The notes under the pieces are model-generated. The model did no database searches and was not told the origin of the DNA. It saw only the letters and a list, made by a program, of their open reading frames with translations. 15,399 nt of DNA from Rhodobacterales bacterium (GTDB lineage: Bacteria; Pseudomonadota; Alphaproteobacteria; Rhodobacterales; Rhodobacteraceae). Where the stretch lies: the NCBI GenBank assembly GCA_013298675.1, contig JAAFIJ010000028.1:1-15399 (forward strand), in the 5' to 3' direction. Position 1 is the stretch's first letter, and each line of letters begins with the position of its first letter. Of the stretch, positions 14,247-15,399 are shown one piece after another. The position numbers and the translations under genes were made by a program.

Positions 14247-15399
14247 TTAGGCCGAAGCTTGGCGCATCCGTGCCAAAAACAATGGCAGCGCACCAATCGC
14301 CAAACCGCCCAAACCAACGGCCAAGGTGATATTGTCGAATGTCGGAATGGAATAAAGCCCGATAAACGTCATAAAAGCAGCACCCAAGAACGGCCAGACC
14401 ACATGTGTTACTGCATCGCGGAAACCACCCGTAAGCATTGTACGGTAATGCCAGGCGCAGGCATAGCCTGCCAATGACATGTAAAAGCAAATCTGAATGC
14501 CAATTGCCAAGATCGAACTTTGCAAAATCGCACCAACCGACGGCATATAGCTGCTGGCGAATAGCAAGAATACGCCAAGCCCCCAGATCACCGCCGTTGC
14601 CACCCAAGGTGTTTGCCATTCGGGGTGAATCTTGGCATACCGCGTATGCAGCATGTTATCGCGCGCCATCGCAAACATGCTGCGGCTAAATTGCAAGATC
14701 TGTGTCTCGATAGTGCCAATGGTCGAAAGAATGGTCGACAGCACCGCAAGATAGGTCCACGGCGAATTGAACAACTTGTTTGCGATTGCATAAAGAACGT
14801 TTGTGTTGGCCTCTTCAATCTCGGCATCGGTGAGCACGATCAACACCACGATCATCATGATCACAAAGAACAAAATTAGGTTTACCATGGCCCAGAAGGC
14901 GCCCTCACCTGCGGGTGACGGGGCCCCATCTGCGGTTTCCTCACCAAGGTTCATCGTGACATCCCAGCCCCAATAAAAGAACACTGCGGTCAACGCGCCA
15001 GTGGCGAAAACCTCGGGTGTGAAGGCAAAAGGTGAAATCCAGTCCCAAGATGGCGGATGCGCGGGCTTGCCGCCGAATTGCCAGAACGCTGCAATAATCA
15101 GCGCAAAAATGATCACAGTCTCGATGACGGTCAGGATTAACTGAGCATAGCTTGCGTGCTTGATGCCCTTTGTGACAACTGCGGTCACAAGGGTTAGCCA
15201 AACTGCAGCGGTAAACGTCACCCATCCAGTGCTTTCAACCAGGTCGGGCGCGATCAGCACCAGCGTTGATGTCGCGGCAGGGATGGTCGCAGAGACCATG
15301 AACACCACAGAGGCCACCAACAAGCCCCAGCCCGCAAAAAACCCCCAAGTCGGGCCAAACACCGCGCCGACCCAAGCATAGGTAGCCCCGGCATGCGGG
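14247..15399 (-). CDS. APC-superfamily amino acid permease (5' end beyond window)
   Basis: The frame is open to the window edge, giving about 384 visible residues. The first visible ones, PHAGATYAWVGAVFGPTWGF, match the region after the second membrane segment of APC permeases (P-x-AG-x-x-Y-x-W-x-x-x-x-FG), so only the first ~50-60 residues are missing. About ten hydrophobic segments follow. Family-like sequence includes TAVFFYWGWDVTMNLGEE (an unwound-helix region with a conserved acidic pair) and ETQILQFSRSMFAMARDNML, typical of cytoplasmic loops in this group. It would import amino acids or amines in symport or exchange; the substrate is not predictable. A GTG at 15362 is internal and not the true start. 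A strong terminator lies just past its stop. Confidence 0.88.
   Translation of the reverse strand, partial: PHAGATYAWVGAVFGPTWGFFAGWGLLVASVVFMVSATIPAATSTLVLIAPDLVESTGWVTFTAAVWLTLVTAVVTKGIKHASYAQLILTVIETVIIFALIIAAFWQFGGKPAHPPSWDWISPFAFTPEVFATGALTAVFFYWGWDVTMNLGEETADGAPSPAGEGAFWAMVNLILFFVIMMIVVLIVLTDAEIEEANTNVLYAIANKLFNSPWTYLAVLSTILSTIGTIETQILQFSRSMFAMARDNMLHTRYAKIHPEWQTPWVATAVIWGLGVFLLFASSYMPSVGAILQSSILAIGIQICFYMSLAGYACAWHYRTMLTGGFRDAVTHVVWPFLGAAFMTFIGLYSIPTFDNITLAVGLGGLAIGALPLFLARMRQASA

Noticed and set aside
1..15399. Mobile elements, CRISPR arrays, tRNA or rRNA genes, toxin-antitoxin pairs
   Set aside because: No transposase or integrase motifs, no regularly spaced direct repeats, no cloverleaf or rRNA-like sequence and no small coupled gene pair of that type were recognised by eye on either strand.

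Overview
The window looks like a chromosomal segment of an alphaproteobacterium, most likely a Rhodobacterales (Roseobacter-group) species. The evidence is the family-level appearance of the proteins (riboflavin synthase/RibB/RibH/NusB block, KpsS/KpsC, an SdhE homologue, an LdtR-like MarR regulator), the moderately high GC content, and frequent ATGA-type stop/start overlaps. No rRNA, tRNA, insertion sequence, phage gene, CRISPR array or long repeat was seen. No gap without a gene exceeds 300 bases.

Layout, left to right. (1) 1-2017, plus strand: the 3' end of a TatD-type metallohydrolase gene, a PhnP-like metallo-beta-lactamase-fold hydrolase and an AEC-family transporter, joined by 4-bp overlaps. 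(2) 2120-3971, plus strand: a SAM-dependent methyltransferase coupled to a GT61-type glycosyltransferase gene that is split by a frameshift near 3285-3306. (3) 6777-3974, minus strand: a riboflavin operon, riboflavin synthase - ribB - ribH - nusB. Its RibB carries a GTP cyclohydrolase II-like C-terminal domain without the zinc cysteines. (4) 6966-11557, plus strand: a capsule block made of kpsS, an outer-membrane polysaccharide-export lipoprotein (Wza/KpsD/CtrA type) and kpsC. It is divergent from the riboflavin operon. A textbook intrinsic-terminator hairpin lies inside the first codons of kpsC. (5) 12431-11576, minus strand: sdhE, then a MarR-family (LdtR-like) regulator that converges on kpsC. 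(6) 12508-14138, plus strand: an aspartate/aromatic aminotransferase followed by a conserved 139-residue protein of unknown function. (7) 14247-15399, minus strand: an APC-superfamily permease that runs off the right edge, with a clear terminator behind it.

How the genes fit together. KpsS and KpsC would build the poly-Kdo linker on a lipid anchor, and the lipoprotein would form the outer-membrane exit for an ABC-transporter-dependent capsule. The ABC transporter and periplasmic adaptor genes (kpsM, kpsT, kpsE) are not in the window. The methyltransferase/GT61 pair is plausibly a glycan-modification module, but its glycosyltransferase appears broken. The riboflavin genes supply three of the late steps; ribD and a functional ribA must lie elsewhere.

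Most of the window is ordinary core and capsule content. The points most worth checking are the GT61 frameshift, the terminator inside kpsC and the degenerate RibB C-terminal domain. I did not find convincing evidence of an undescribed multi-gene system.
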